A stretch of DNA of 44,830 bases from positions 1-44,830 of the forward strand of contig NZ_CABUIW010000011.1 of assembly GCF_902491705.1 (NCBI RefSeq), given 5' to 3'. Each line of letters starts with the position of its first letter. Within the stretch, counting starts at the first letter, position 1. Origin of the DNA: an uncultured Lactobacillus sp. GTDB lineage: Bacteria; Bacillota; Bacilli; Lactobacillales; Lactobacillaceae. Positions 16,897-25,815 of this stretch are shown one piece after another. The notes below the pieces were generated by a model that was not told where the DNA came from, did no database searches, and saw only the letters and a list, made by a program, of their open reading frames with translations. A program made the position numbers and the translations under genes.

Positions 16897-16931
16897 AGAA
16901 AAAAGCGGCATCTTATATGCCTGCTTTTCAC
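16897..16931 (-). terminator. Terminator of the ClC transporter gene
   Basis: AAAAGC-GGCAT / ATGCC-T-GCTTTT stem (16901-16928), followed on the minus strand by TTTTTT. It lies just past the stop codon of the ClC gene. Confidence 0.75.
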
Positions 16932-16936
16932 TATTT

Positions 16937-18496
16937 TTAACCGTCGAGTTCAACGCCCTGCAGCTTCTTCATGCTACTGTAAACATGCCCTCTTTGACTT
17001 GAATCAAATTCTAGAATAAGCATATCGCCGCCACGGATTATCGTTTGACCGTTTGGAATAATTTCATCCCCATCACGACGAATAGTTCTAATTCTTGTGT
17101 CTTCAGGCCATTTAATGTCTGCAACCTTTTTATCAACCAATTTACTGCTCTCATAGACCGGTAGAACCATTTGATCAGCCTCACCAGTATAGTTAGCCTT
17201 GCGGTCGCTACTTGTGTCCATAGCGGCTGCTAGAAGGCCGTAGATAGGTTTTCCACCAAGCAGTTCATCAACTAAAAGCGCAATAAAAGCGACAACTGCT
17301 AAAGGCATCAGATGCAGCAATGAACCAACCATTTCAGTAATCAAAATAATTGCCGTAAATGGTGCACGAATAATTGCCGCAAAATATCCAGCCATTGAGA
17401 AGATGACTAAGTTAACCACTAATCGTTGTGGCAATAGTCCAAGTTGAACCATAAATAATCCATAGGTAGCACCAATCAATGCACCCATTGTTAAAATTGG
17501 TAAGAAGATGCCACTTGGAAGGCCAGAATCATAAGCAACAATTGAAAAGACAATTCTCATTACGTAGTAAAATGCTAAAAGTCCAACTAAACCCCAGCCT
17601 GTTTTAGTAATCATGTTAGGAAGTGCTAAAATCAAACGATTACCTGGGCCAGTAATTAATGGCCAGAAGTAAGCAATTGGAATTAATATTGCCAGGGGAA
17701 TAAGTCCATGTAGCCATCTTGGCAAAAAAGTAATTTTTGCATAGACCTTTTTTAAGCTAAACAAACCAACCTTGTAAAGGTGACCTAATAGCCCTAACAG
17801 AATCCCTAAAATAATTAAGTGCCAGTAAAGGCCAATTGGGAAGGAATAGTTATACGGAATTGCCAATGCATGGTGAAGCCCAAACAAGTTAGAAACAACG
17901 AAGTTAGAAGCAATCGCACCAGCCAAAGCGTTCATCCACACAAGAGGGGAAAAGTTGTGAAAAACTTCTTCTAAGACAAACAAAGCTCCACTAAGAGGTG
18001 CACCAAAAGCAGCAGATAAACCACTAGAAGCACCTGTAGCTAACAATATTCTTGAATTAAGCTTGTTTTGCTTAAAGCCTTGACCTACACCTTGACCGAT
18101 TGTAGAACCAAGTTGCAATGATGGCCCTTCTGGTCCTAAGAATAATCCAGTTCCGATAACCAAAATACCACCGATTAATTTACGCCATAAGATTGGAAAC
18201 CATTGCAGCTTTAATTTCCCTTGCAATTGCAATTTTACTTCTGGAATACCTGATCCGCCTACATGTGGATATTGCTTAACAAAGTAACCAGCAATTACTG
18301 CTACTGCAATAAAGCCAATAATAATTGCGATAAACCAAAGTGGATTTTTATGTGCCAATTGAAATAGATACAGCCAAAAAGCCGAAGTTTTTTCAATGCC
18401 AAATCTAAATAATCCAACTACTATTCCTGTGCAAACACCGACGATTAAGGCTTGTACTAGCAGTTTTATATTAGTTTTATTTGCCTCGTCTTTCAT
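16937..18496 (-). CDS. ClC-family chloride/proton antiporter with TrkA-C domain
   Basis: 519 residues with ten or more hydrophobic segments. The ClC filter motifs are present: GGSGIPEVK (80-88), GPEGPSLQLG (121-130) with the gating glutamate Glu123, and GLPSGIFLP. A second glutamate (Glu177 in GALFVLEEV) matches the internal proton glutamate of E. coli ClC-ec1, so this should be an H+/Cl- exchanger rather than a channel. The GKPIY motif supplies the chloride-coordinating tyrosine. Residues ~445-515 (VADIKWPEDTRIRTIRRDGDEII...GGDMLILEF) form a regulatory TrkA-C (RCK_C) domain. In lactic acid bacteria such exchangers are thought to help in acid stress. GAGGGGAG precedes the ATG. Monocistronic, with terminators on both sides. 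Confidence 0.92.
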   Translation of the reverse strand: MKDEANKTNIKLLVQALIVGVCTGIVVGLFRFGIEKTSAFWLYLFQLAHKNPLWFIAIIIGFIAVAVIAGYFVKQYPHVGGSGIPEVKLQLQGKLKLQWFPILWRKLIGGILVIGTGLFLGPEGPSLQLGSTIGQGVGQGFKQNKLNSRILLATGASSGLSAAFGAPLSGALFVLEEVFHNFSPLVWMNALAGAIASNFVVSNLFGLHHALAIPYNYSFPIGLYWHLIILGILLGLLGHLYKVGLFSLKKVYAKITFLPRWLHGLIPLAILIPIAYFWPLITGPGNRLILALPNMITKTGWGLVGLLAFYYVMRIVFSIVAYDSGLPSGIFLPILTMGALIGATYGLFMVQLGLLPQRLVVNLVIFSMAGYFAAIIRAPFTAIILITEMVGSLLHLMPLAVVAFIALLVDELLGGKPIYGLLAAAMDTSSDRKANYTGEADQMVLPVYESSKLVDKKVADIKWPEDTRIRTIRRDGDEIIPNGQTIIRGGDMLILEFDSSQRGHVYSSMKKLQGVELDG

Positions 18497-18545
18497 ATAA
18501 CTCCCCTCTTCAAATCGAAAAAATATGCCGCTACTTATTGTACAC

Positions 18546-18584
18546 TAAAAAGCCAGCTAGAATATGATCTAACTGGCTTTTTTA
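18546..18584. terminator. Terminator of gnd
   Basis: AAAAGCCAG (18547-18555) and CTGGCTTTT (18573-18581), with TAGA/TCTA pairing inside. A-run and T-run flank it, so it can work in both directions. Confidence 0.8.
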
Positions 18585-18602
18585 GTTTCACATGAAACCT
18601 AA

Positions 18603-20006
18603 TTATTTTTCTTCATACCATTCAGTGTGGAATGTACCCTTACGGTCATTTCTAAGGTAAGTGTGAGCACCGAAGTAGTCACGTTGGCCTTGAATCATGT
18701 TAGCTGGTAATTTTGGATTGAAGATTGATTCCAAGTAGTTGAGAGCTGCACTTAAAGTTGGAGTTGGAACGCCAGCCTTTGTAGCAAATTCAACTGACTT
18801 TCTTAATGATGGAAGATTCTTTTCCATTAAGTCTCTGAAGTAGCCATCTTCAAACAAGTTAACGATTTCCTTGTCCTTTGAGTAAGCATCTTCAATGTCC
18901 TTAAGCATTGCTGAACGGATAATACATCCTGCTTCCCAGCCTTGGGCAATTGACTTGTATCTAAGATCCCAGTTGTAGGCCTTAGCAGCCATAGTTAATT
19001 CTTGGAAGCCTTGAGCATATGCGACAGCTTGTGCTAATTGCAAAGTCTTACCGAATTCATCAACTAAGTCATCTGGGATTTCACCATCATACTTGAATTC
19101 AGTTGGCTTAATGCCGCTTTCAAGTGCCAAGTGAGCTTGTTTACTCATAAAACGTGCCATAACAGCTTCGGCAATAACAGTTACAGGAGCACCGAGAGCT
19201 ACACCGTCTTCAAGAGTCCAGTTACCAGTACCCTTGTATGAAGCAACGTTTAAAATGTGATCAATGATATTGTCTGAAGTAAGATCATCTTTTTGTGCTA
19301 AAACTTTTGAAGTGATTTCACTTAAGTAAGCTTGAACTACGCCATGATTCCATTCGTCAAAGATCTTTGACATTTCTTCGTCACTCTTATGAGCAACGTC
19401 ACGAAGCAAGCTGTAAACTTCTGAGAATTCTTGCATAATAGCATATTCAATACCGTTGTGAACCATCTTTACGTAGTGACCGGCGCCTTCAGGGCCCATG
19501 TAACTTACACATGGCTTGCCTTCTTTGTTCTTAGCGGCAATAGCTTCAAGAATTGGAGCGACTTCTTTATATGCTTCTTCATCACCACCCGGCATAAGAG
19601 CTGGACCATTTAAGGCACCTTCTTCACCACCGGAAACACCCATACCGATGAAGTGAATACCGTGCTTTTCCATTTCGTGGTACCGACGGTTAGTATCGTG
19701 GTAGTTTGAGTTACCACCATCGATTACAATATCGCCTTTATCCAAAAGTGGGAGTAAATTGTGTAAAACTTGATCAACTGGAGCACCAGCCATAATTTGA
19801 ACTAAAATTTTACGTGGCTTTTCAAGTGAGTTAACAAATTCTTCCAATGTATAACATGGCTTTAACTTGTCGTCCTCATATTTTGCTAAAGCATCAATTT
19901 CTGGTTTATCAATTGAATAACCAGAAACTGAAAAGCCATGATTTCTAACGTTCAAAGCAAGGTTCTTGCCCATAACAGACAAACCGATAACGCCGAATTG
20001 TTGCAT
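18603..20006 (-). CDS. gnd: 6-phosphogluconate dehydrogenase (decarboxylating)
   Basis: 467 residues, the usual family length. It converts 6-phosphogluconate plus NADP+ to ribulose 5-phosphate, CO2 and NADPH in the cytosolic pentose phosphate path. Seen: N-terminal dinucleotide motif GVIGLSVMGKNLALN, substrate motif GMGVSGGEEGALNGPALMPG, GGNSNYHDTNRR, the catalytic KMVHNGIEYAIMQ with Lys and His, and the C-terminal QRDYFGAHTY with the conserved Arg/His. The frame extends six codons further upstream to 20024, but GGAGG falls inside those codons 11 bases before the ATG at 20006. MQQFGVIGL is also the usual family start. A TATAAT lies about 50 bases upstream on the minus strand. Confidence 0.95.
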   Translation of the reverse strand: MQQFGVIGLSVMGKNLALNVRNHGFSVSGYSIDKPEIDALAKYEDDKLKPCYTLEEFVNSLEKPRKILVQIMAGAPVDQVLHNLLPLLDKGDIVIDGGNSNYHDTNRRYHEMEKHGIHFIGMGVSGGEEGALNGPALMPGGDEEAYKEVAPILEAIAAKNKEGKPCVSYMGPEGAGHYVKMVHNGIEYAIMQEFSEVYSLLRDVAHKSDEEMSKIFDEWNHGVVQAYLSEITSKVLAQKDDLTSDNIIDHILNVASYKGTGNWTLEDGVALGAPVTVIAEAVMARFMSKQAHLALESGIKPTEFKYDGEIPDDLVDEFGKTLQLAQAVAYAQGFQELTMAAKAYNWDLRYKSIAQGWEAGCIIRSAMLKDIEDAYSKDKEIVNLFEDGYFRDLMEKNLPSLRKSVEFATKAGVPTPTLSAALNYLESIFNPKLPANMIQGQRDYFGAHTYLRNDRKGTFHTEWYEEK

Positions 20007-20174
20007 ATCTTTTGTATCCTCCATTTAATTAAAAATCATCAATTATTATTATACGTTTTAGCAGATAAAAAGCGAATAGTTTTGTCTTCACTCATTTGAT
20101 AACTAATTTATTATTAGGTAAAAATGTTTCACACGTTCTTTGTGCAATTTCCCAGGAAATATTTCTCGGGCAAT

Positions 20175-20206
20175 AAAAAAAGGCGAGATTTTTATCTCGT
20201 CTTTTT
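20175..20206 (-). terminator. Terminator of pyruvate oxidase gene
   Basis: CGAGAT (20184-20189) pairs with ATCTCG (20194-20199), extended by AAA/TTT, with a T-run on the minus strand. It begins about 15 bases past the stop. Confidence 0.75.
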
Positions 20207-20223
20207 ATTATTTACTCAACGAA

Positions 20224-22032
20224 TTAGTGTTGTGAAGCACCGGAAACTGTATCAGGAGCAGTGTCTTCTTCTGGTTCTGATTCTTCGTGTTGAGATGCAC
20301 CTGTTGCAGCATCAGCTTCCAAGCCGTACTTTTCAGCAAAGTAACTAAATGGCTTCAAATCTTCTGCTTCATACTTCTTGACGAATGCTGGATCGTCAAG
20401 TGAATTCAATTCAGTTGAGTAAGGCATGTTGTGGGTGTACTTAACGTCGATTAACATTGGTCCATCCATCTTCTTGAATTCGTCAACTGCTTCTTCAAAT
20501 TCTTTCTTAGTGCGAACTACTACGCCCTTAACATTCATACCTTCAGCAACTTTAGCCCAGTCGTTATCTGGAAGCTTTACACCTGACAATGGTTGGTGTG
20601 ATTCATCAACTTGTTCAGCTTCAATGTAACCTAAAGTTTCATTAGTAAATACAACGTTCAAGATATGCATGTTGTAGCGTGACATGGTCAAAAGTTCTTG
20701 GTTCATCATGGCAAAGCCACCATCACCAGCTAAGTTCCAAACTTCACGGTCTGGGTAAACTGTAGCAGCCATCAATGCGGCAGGAGCACCATAACCCATA
20801 GTTGCGTGAAGGCCAGAAGTTGTCCACTTTTGATCATCATGCAAGTTCAAAAGACGGCATGAGTCAACGTTTACGTTACCTACATCGATTGCAAAGACAG
20901 CATTGTCATCAGCCTTCTTGTTGATAACATCCCAGATTGGTTCTTGACGAATAGGCATTTCATCTGAGTTCTTGAAGCTGTCTTCCCATGCATCCCAGTT
21001 TTCACGGTCTGCAATAGCAGCCTTGTAAAGTGGTGATTCAGGTCTTTCTTCACCTGCATCAATGATTGCACGAAGTGCCTTTTTAGCATCTGCAAGCATT
21101 GAAACATCAGTTGAGTGACGCTTACCAAACTTAGCAGGGTCAACATCAATTTGGATAACTTTAGCATTCTTAGGGAACCATAATACTGAGAATGGTGAGT
21201 TATTGCCGACCCAAACTACTAAGTCAGTTGCAGTTTGAACTTCTTGAGCTGCCTTAGGTCCAATACGACCAATTGTACCCATGTATGCTGGGAACTTGTC
21301 TTCAACAACACCCTTGCCTAAGTATGATGACATAATAGATGTCTTGAATTTTTCAGCAAATTCCTTAACTTCTTCACCAGCATCTCTAGCACCTAAACCA
21401 ATGTACATTGTTGGGTTCTTTGCTTCCTTCAAAAGCTTAACAGCTTCATCAACTGAAGTCTTAGTTGGTGCTGGGTAATTTGGTTCTGGATGAGCATCCT
21501 TGTTTACACGGAAGTTATCCTCAATCTTTTGCCAACCATAGTCCTTAGGAATAATTAAAACTGCCGGACCTTTTCTTGCGTAAGCTTGACGAATAGCTTC
21601 ATCAGTTAATACTGGAATAAGTTCTGGAGTCTTAGCTGATGCGCACCAAACGCTAGCATCTAAGAACCATTTATCTTCATCAAAGGCTTGGAAGAAGTCA
21701 ATGTCTTGCTTGCTAGTTGGAACGTTGGCTACAATTGCGAGCATTGGTGTCTTGTCGTATTTAGCATCGTACAAGCCGTTAAATAAGTGGGCAGCACCAG
21801 GACCAGCTGAGCCAAAACATACACCCAATTTACCAGTAACTTTGTATTCAGATGAAGCAGCAAGTGCGCCAGCCTCTTCGTGACGAACTTCGATAAACTT
21901 CATTTTATCTCTAAAGTCATAAATAGCATTCATGCTGGAGTCAAAAGATCCACCTGGGAAACCATAAATATGATCAATTCCCCAGTCATAAATAACTTTA
22001 AGCATTGCATCAGAACCATTAATTTTAGTCAT
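20224..22032 (-). CDS. pox: Pyruvate oxidase (H2O2-forming)
   Basis: 602 residues, a TPP- and FAD-dependent flavoenzyme: pyruvate + phosphate + O2 gives acetyl phosphate + CO2 + H2O2. Seen: the catalytic glutamate in VRHEEAGALAA, the TPP motif GDGGFAMMNQELLTMSRYN ending in NETLGYIEAEQ, and the central FAD domain. L. plantarum POX and streptococcal SpxB are the closest named types. The start at 22032 is preferred over the ATG at 22065: GGAG sits at normal spacing before MTKINGSDAML. The last ~30 residues form an acidic tail with two GASQH copies, beyond the normal enzyme core. Two near-consensus cre sites lie in the leader, which fits CcpA control known for pox genes. This gene probably makes the cell an H2O2 producer. 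Confidence 0.93.
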   Translation of the reverse strand: MTKINGSDAMLKVIYDWGIDHIYGFPGGSFDSSMNAIYDFRDKMKFIEVRHEEAGALAASSEYKVTGKLGVCFGSAGPGAAHLFNGLYDAKYDKTPMLAIVANVPTSKQDIDFFQAFDEDKWFLDASVWCASAKTPELIPVLTDEAIRQAYARKGPAVLIIPKDYGWQKIEDNFRVNKDAHPEPNYPAPTKTSVDEAVKLLKEAKNPTMYIGLGARDAGEEVKEFAEKFKTSIMSSYLGKGVVEDKFPAYMGTIGRIGPKAAQEVQTATDLVVWVGNNSPFSVLWFPKNAKVIQIDVDPAKFGKRHSTDVSMLADAKKALRAIIDAGEERPESPLYKAAIADRENWDAWEDSFKNSDEMPIRQEPIWDVINKKADDNAVFAIDVGNVNVDSCRLLNLHDDQKWTTSGLHATMGYGAPAALMAATVYPDREVWNLAGDGGFAMMNQELLTMSRYNMHILNVVFTNETLGYIEAEQVDESHQPLSGVKLPDNDWAKVAEGMNVKGVVVRTKKEFEEAVDEFKKMDGPMLIDVKYTHNMPYSTELNSLDDPAFVKKYEAEDLKPFSYFAEKYGLEADAATGASQHEESEPEEDTAPDTVSGASQH

Positions 22033-22090
22033 ATATGTGCATCTCCTTAATTTTGTTTCTTTCATAATGTATTAAAGCACACTTTTTCAC

Positions 22091-22127
22091 ATTTGCAAAA
22101 CGGCAAAAATCCCGTTATTATGCAAAT
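22091..22127. promoter_or_regulatory. Nested dyad in the pox leader
   Basis: Outer arms ATTTGCA (22091-22097) and TGCAAAT (22121-22127) enclose ACGG/CCGT. It lies between the start codon and the nearer cre-like site, which begins at its edge. It may be a regulator site or an RNA stem. Confidence 0.4.
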
Positions 22128-22140
22128 GAAAACGCTTTTG
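22127..22140. promoter_or_regulatory. Putative cre (CcpA) site 1 of pox
   Basis: TGAAAACGCTTTTG matches the cre consensus TGWAANCGNTNWCA at 12 of 14 positions, including the central CG. It lies about 95 bases upstream of the pox start codon. Confidence 0.5.
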
Positions 22141-22193
22141 TAATAATAATCACTTCACAAAGTTGGATAATTTATTACTTATGCTTCGCCGAT

Positions 22194-22207
22194 TGGTAGC
22201 GTTTTAC
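22194..22207. promoter_or_regulatory. Putative cre (CcpA) site 2 of pox
   Basis: On the minus strand GTAAAACGCTACCA matches cre at 11 of 14 positions. It lies just downstream of the candidate -10 (22228-22233, TATAAT on the minus strand), where CcpA could block elongation. Confidence 0.35.
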
Positions 22208-22227
22208 ATTGTGATTTCATGAACATT

Positions 22228-22233
22228 ATTATA
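22228..22233 (-). promoter_or_regulatory. Candidate -10 box of pox
   Basis: TATAAT on the minus strand, with no good -35. If used, the pox leader is about 190 bases long and contains both cre-like sites. An alternative CATAAT lies nearer the gene. Confidence 0.3.
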
Positions 22234-22352
22234 CTAAAACTTTTTAATTTTATATATATTTTTGTTTACTTATAGCTAAAATATTTTCAAAATTTTTCTA
22301 TTATTTTTTAGTTTTAGCCCAAAGTATTTCCCAGGTTATTTTTTTGGAGCAC

Positions 22353-22392
22353 AAAAAAAGAAACATGATCGTTTTTAGACCATGTTTCTTTT
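22353..22392 (-). terminator. Terminator of the mnmE-mnmG operon
   Basis: AAAAGAAACATG (22356-22367) and CATGTTTCTTTT (22381-22392) pair perfectly. A T-run follows on the minus strand. Confidence 0.85.
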
Positions 22393-22410
22393 AGCATTAT
22401 TTATTAAAGA

Positions 22411-24309
22411 TTACTTTTTAACTTTTGAATAGCGTCCATTTTGAATATAAACACTTAAAATAGCTAAGTCAGCTGGGTTTACCCCGGAAATACGTTCTGC
22501 TTGAGCTAAAGTTTCAGGACGAATCTTTTCAAACTTTTGACGAGCTTCAGTTGCTAAGCCTTCAATTGCCTCATAATCAATATCTGCTGGGATCTTCTTA
22601 GCTTCTTGGCGCTTCAAGCGAGCAATACGAGTTTCCTCTTTCTTGATATAACCAGCATATTTAATACTGATTTCTACTTGTTCTTTTACGTAACGATCGC
22701 CAGGAACTTTTTCACCAGTTAATCTCTCAATGTCTGAGATCTTCACGTTTGGACGACGTAAGAAGACATCTGCCTTAACGCCGGCCTTCATTGGTTCTTG
22801 ACCGATACTCTTCAAAAAGTCTTGTACATCATCAGTCAAGTGAACTGTGATTTCATGCAATCTTTCCTTAGCATCCCTGATAGCTTGCTTTTTAGCTTCA
22901 AACTTCTTATAACGATCATCAGAAATAAGACCTAATTCATGACCATATTCTGTTAAACGCAAGTCAGCGTTATCAGTACGCAAAATCAAACGGTATTCTG
23001 CACGGCTAGTAAGCAAACGATATGGTTCGTTAGTACCCTTGGTTACTAAGTCGTCAATTAAAACACCGATGTATGCATCGTTTCTACCTAAAGTAAAGCC
23101 AGGCTTGTTTTGTGCAGAAAGTGCAGCATTAATACCAGCAATTAAGCCTTGTCCTGCAGCTTCTTCGTAGCCAGAAGTACCGTTCATTTGACCAGCAGTA
23201 AACAAGTGCTTTACGTTTTTGGTTTCCAAAGTATGCTTCAATTGCCATGGTTCAACTACATCGTATTCAATCGCGTAACCTGGACGCATCATTTCAGCAT
23301 GTTCAAGTCCAGCAACAGAGTGAACCATCTTCAATTGAACTTCTTCTGGCATTGAAGTTGAGAAGTCACCTACATAAACTTCCTTAGTAGTTTTACCTTC
23401 TGGTTCAAGGAAAATTTGGTGACGATCCTTATCAGCAAAGCGTACAACCTTGTCTTCGATTGATGGACAATAACGAGGACCCACACCCTTGATCACACCA
23501 GTAAACATAGGCGCACGGTCAAGGTTATCACGGATAATTTCATGTGTAGTTGGGTTAGTATAAGTCATCCAGCAAGAAATTTGGTGCTTTAAATAATCGG
23601 CATCACTAGTTTCAAATGAAAAGTGACGTGGGGTCTTATCTCCTGGCTCTTCTTCAGTCTTAGAGTAGTCAATAGTGTTGCCATTAACACGTGGAGGAGT
23701 ACCAGTCTTGAAACGACGAAGCTTAAAGCCAAGCTTTTCCAAATTTTCAGACAACTTAATTGAAGGGGTAGTGTTGTTAGGGCCTGATGAATAAGTAAGC
23801 TCACCAATAATAATCTTGCCGCGAGCTGCAGTACCAGTAGTCAATACAACGCTTTTAGCATGATACTTAGCACCAGTATTGGTAATTACACCCTTGCAGA
23901 CACCGTCTTCAACAACTAATTCATCCACAATTGCCTGACGCAAGGTCAAGTTAGGCGTGTTTTCAATGGTATCCTTCATATGTTCGTGATATTGCCACTT
24001 GTCAGCTTGGGCACGAAGAGCACGTACTGCAGGACCCTTACCTGTGTTTAACATTCTCATTTGAATGTAGGTAGCATCGATGTTCTTTCCCATTTGGCCG
24101 CCTAGAGCATCAATTTCTCGTACCACTGTACCTTTAGCTGGTCCACCAACAGATGGATTACATGGCATAAATGCGACCATATCTAGGCCAATAGTTACTA
24201 ACAAGGTCTTTTGACCCATATGAGCACTTGCAAGAGCTGCCTCACAACCAGCATGCCCAGCTCCTACAACAATTACATCATATTCGTTTGAATCATACGT
24301 CTTAATCAT
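22411..24309 (-). CDS. mnmG: tRNA U34 carboxymethylaminomethyl-modifying enzyme, FAD subunit
   Basis: 632 residues, typical length for MnmG (GidA). With MnmE it installs the aminomethyl or carboxymethylaminomethyl group on wobble uridine 34 of tRNAs using FAD, methylene-THF and GTP. Seen: the FAD motif VIVVGAGHAGCEAALASAHMG, CNPSVGGPAKG, the GKGPAVRALRAQADK block, CPSIEDKVVRFADK, and a C-terminal helical region ending ERISGVNPADLAILSVYIQN that contacts MnmE and tRNA. It follows mnmE by eight bases with its Shine-Dalgarno region inside the mnmE end, so the two are co-transcribed. In many Firmicutes rsmG follows; here the operon ends at a terminator. Confidence 0.97.
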   Translation of the reverse strand: MIKTYDSNEYDVIVVGAGHAGCEAALASAHMGQKTLLVTIGLDMVAFMPCNPSVGGPAKGTVVREIDALGGQMGKNIDATYIQMRMLNTGKGPAVRALRAQADKWQYHEHMKDTIENTPNLTLRQAIVDELVVEDGVCKGVITNTGAKYHAKSVVLTTGTAARGKIIIGELTYSSGPNNTTPSIKLSENLEKLGFKLRRFKTGTPPRVNGNTIDYSKTEEEPGDKTPRHFSFETSDADYLKHQISCWMTYTNPTTHEIIRDNLDRAPMFTGVIKGVGPRYCPSIEDKVVRFADKDRHQIFLEPEGKTTKEVYVGDFSTSMPEEVQLKMVHSVAGLEHAEMMRPGYAIEYDVVEPWQLKHTLETKNVKHLFTAGQMNGTSGYEEAAGQGLIAGINAALSAQNKPGFTLGRNDAYIGVLIDDLVTKGTNEPYRLLTSRAEYRLILRTDNADLRLTEYGHELGLISDDRYKKFEAKKQAIRDAKERLHEITVHLTDDVQDFLKSIGQEPMKAGVKADVFLRRPNVKISDIERLTGEKVPGDRYVKEQVEISIKYAGYIKKEETRIARLKRQEAKKIPADIDYEAIEGLATEARQKFEKIRPETLAQAERISGVNPADLAILSVYIQNGRYSKVKK

Positions 24310-24317
24310 TATTTCCC

Positions 24318-25703
24318 CTACTTTCCTAAACAGAATTGACTAAACAGTTGAGTGATCAATTCATCTGGTGCACTTTCACCAGTAATTTCACCAAGTGTAT
24401 CCCAAGCACCAGTGAAATCAATCTGTGCAATATCCACAGGCACTCCGTTGTTAACAGCTTGAACAACATCCTGCAATTCACTTTTAACCTTAGTTAAAAG
24501 TGAAGTTTGGCGTTGGTTAGTAACCATAACTTGGTCATTAGAATTTTCAATTCCTGAGAAGAACAACTTGTTAATCAATTCTTCGAGTTGGTCCAAATTC
24601 TTTTCTTTCAAAATTGATGTCGAAATAACTTCGCTGCCTGTTAATTTCTTAATTTGGTCAACTGTGAGTTTTTGTCCCAAATCTGACTTGTTTAAAATGA
24701 TAATCCGTTTTTTAGATTTAGTCTCGTCAATAAGTGCTTTATCTTCGTCTGTTAAATCTTGACTTGCATCTATCAACAAGAGGACAAGATCTGCTCGCTC
24801 AAGTGCCTTTTTAGATCTTTCCACACCAATCTTTTCCACTTTGTCATCAGTATGGTGGATACCTGCAGTATCAATTAATTCTAGAGGTACTCCTTTTACA
24901 GATACATATTCTTCAAGAGTGTCACGAGTAGTACCTGCAACATCAGTTACGATGGCCTTATCGCTTTGCGTTAAGTAGTTTAACAATGATGACTTACCAA
25001 CATTTGGTCGTCCCACAATTGCTGTTGCAAGGCCATTACGCAAGATTTTACCCTCTTGAGCAGTATTTAAAAGACGGTCAATTTTCTTAATTACTGAATT
25101 TGCTGTGTCAGCCATTTGCTTAGCTGTTACCGTATCGGCATCATATTCCGGGTAGTCGATATTAACTTCCACGTTAGCTAATGTATCCAAGATCTCTTGA
25201 CGCATTGCGCGTATCTTGTGCAAAAGTCCACCTTCAAGCTGCTTTTCTGCAACTTGACGTGCTTTATCAGTTTTAGCACGAACGATATCCATGACACTTT
25301 CAGCTTGCGTTAAATCGATTCTGCCGTTAACAAAGGCTCTCTTGGTAAATTCACCTGGATCGGCCATTCTTGCCCCATGTTGCAAGAGCAATTGCAAAAT
25401 ATGATTGGTAACTACAATACCACCGTGACAATTGATTTCCACAATATCTTCACGGGTAAAAGTCTTAGGCGCGCGGAGCACTGTTACCATTGCTTCATCA
25501 ATGGTCTCACCAGTATCAGGATCAATAATATGTCCGTAGTGGATTGTGTGAGTCGGAACTTTAGCTAAATTTGTGCCCTTAAAAACTTCGTTAGCAATTT
25601 TAACTGCATCTTCACCGGACATACGCACCATAGAGATTCCGCCTTCACCAATAGGTGTGGAAATCGCTGCAATTGTATCAAATTCAGTTAGAACTTGAGC
25701 CAT
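24318..25703 (-). CDS. mnmE: tRNA modification GTPase
   Basis: 461 residues, the standard MnmE (TrmE) length. N-terminal formyl-THF-binding domain (1-120, DTIAAISTPIGEGGISMVR). Helical domain interrupted by a potassium-activated G domain: GRPNVGKSSL (G1), TTRDT (G2), DTAG (G3), NKSD (G4). It ends with the conserved CLGK C-terminus whose cysteine is needed for modification. It forms the MnmE-MnmG complex with its operon partner. AAAAGGGGAAAAG precedes the ATG. It directly follows yidC in the gene order, with a terminator in between. Confidence 0.97.
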   Translation of the reverse strand: MAQVLTEFDTIAAISTPIGEGGISMVRMSGEDAVKIANEVFKGTNLAKVPTHTIHYGHIIDPDTGETIDEAMVTVLRAPKTFTREDIVEINCHGGIVVTNHILQLLLQHGARMADPGEFTKRAFVNGRIDLTQAESVMDIVRAKTDKARQVAEKQLEGGLLHKIRAMRQEILDTLANVEVNIDYPEYDADTVTAKQMADTANSVIKKIDRLLNTAQEGKILRNGLATAIVGRPNVGKSSLLNYLTQSDKAIVTDVAGTTRDTLEEYVSVKGVPLELIDTAGIHHTDDKVEKIGVERSKKALERADLVLLLIDASQDLTDEDKALIDETKSKKRIIILNKSDLGQKLTVDQIKKLTGSEVISTSILKEKNLDQLEELINKLFFSGIENSNDQVMVTNQRQTSLLTKVKSELQDVVQAVNNGVPVDIAQIDFTGAWDTLGEITGESAPDELITQLFSQFCLGK

Positions 25704-25724
25704 AATCTTTCCCCTTTTCTCAAT

Positions 25725-25775
25725 AAAAAAAGTGCATTATCCCACCACGAATAAACATGATGGATAAAGCACTTT
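25725..25775 (-). terminator. Terminator after yidC
   Basis: AAAGTGC...ATCC (from 25729) pairs with GGAT...GCACTTT (ending 25775). A seven-T run follows on the minus strand. It ends the rpmH-rnpA-yidC unit before mnmE. Confidence 0.8.
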
Positions 25776-25815
25776 GACTACTTTATCTAAAATCATTTTT
25801 AGATTAAATATTCTT

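Noticed and set aside
20146..20161. Palindrome ATTTCCCAGGAAAT-like sequence near gnd as an operator
   Set aside because: The short dyad AT-TTCC/GGAA is likely by chance; it is not placed near the gnd -10 and there is no second copy with a clear role.
20124..20348. Plus-strand 74-residue frame between gnd and pox
   Set aside because: It runs through the pox terminator and the pox 3' end and has no ribosome-binding site.
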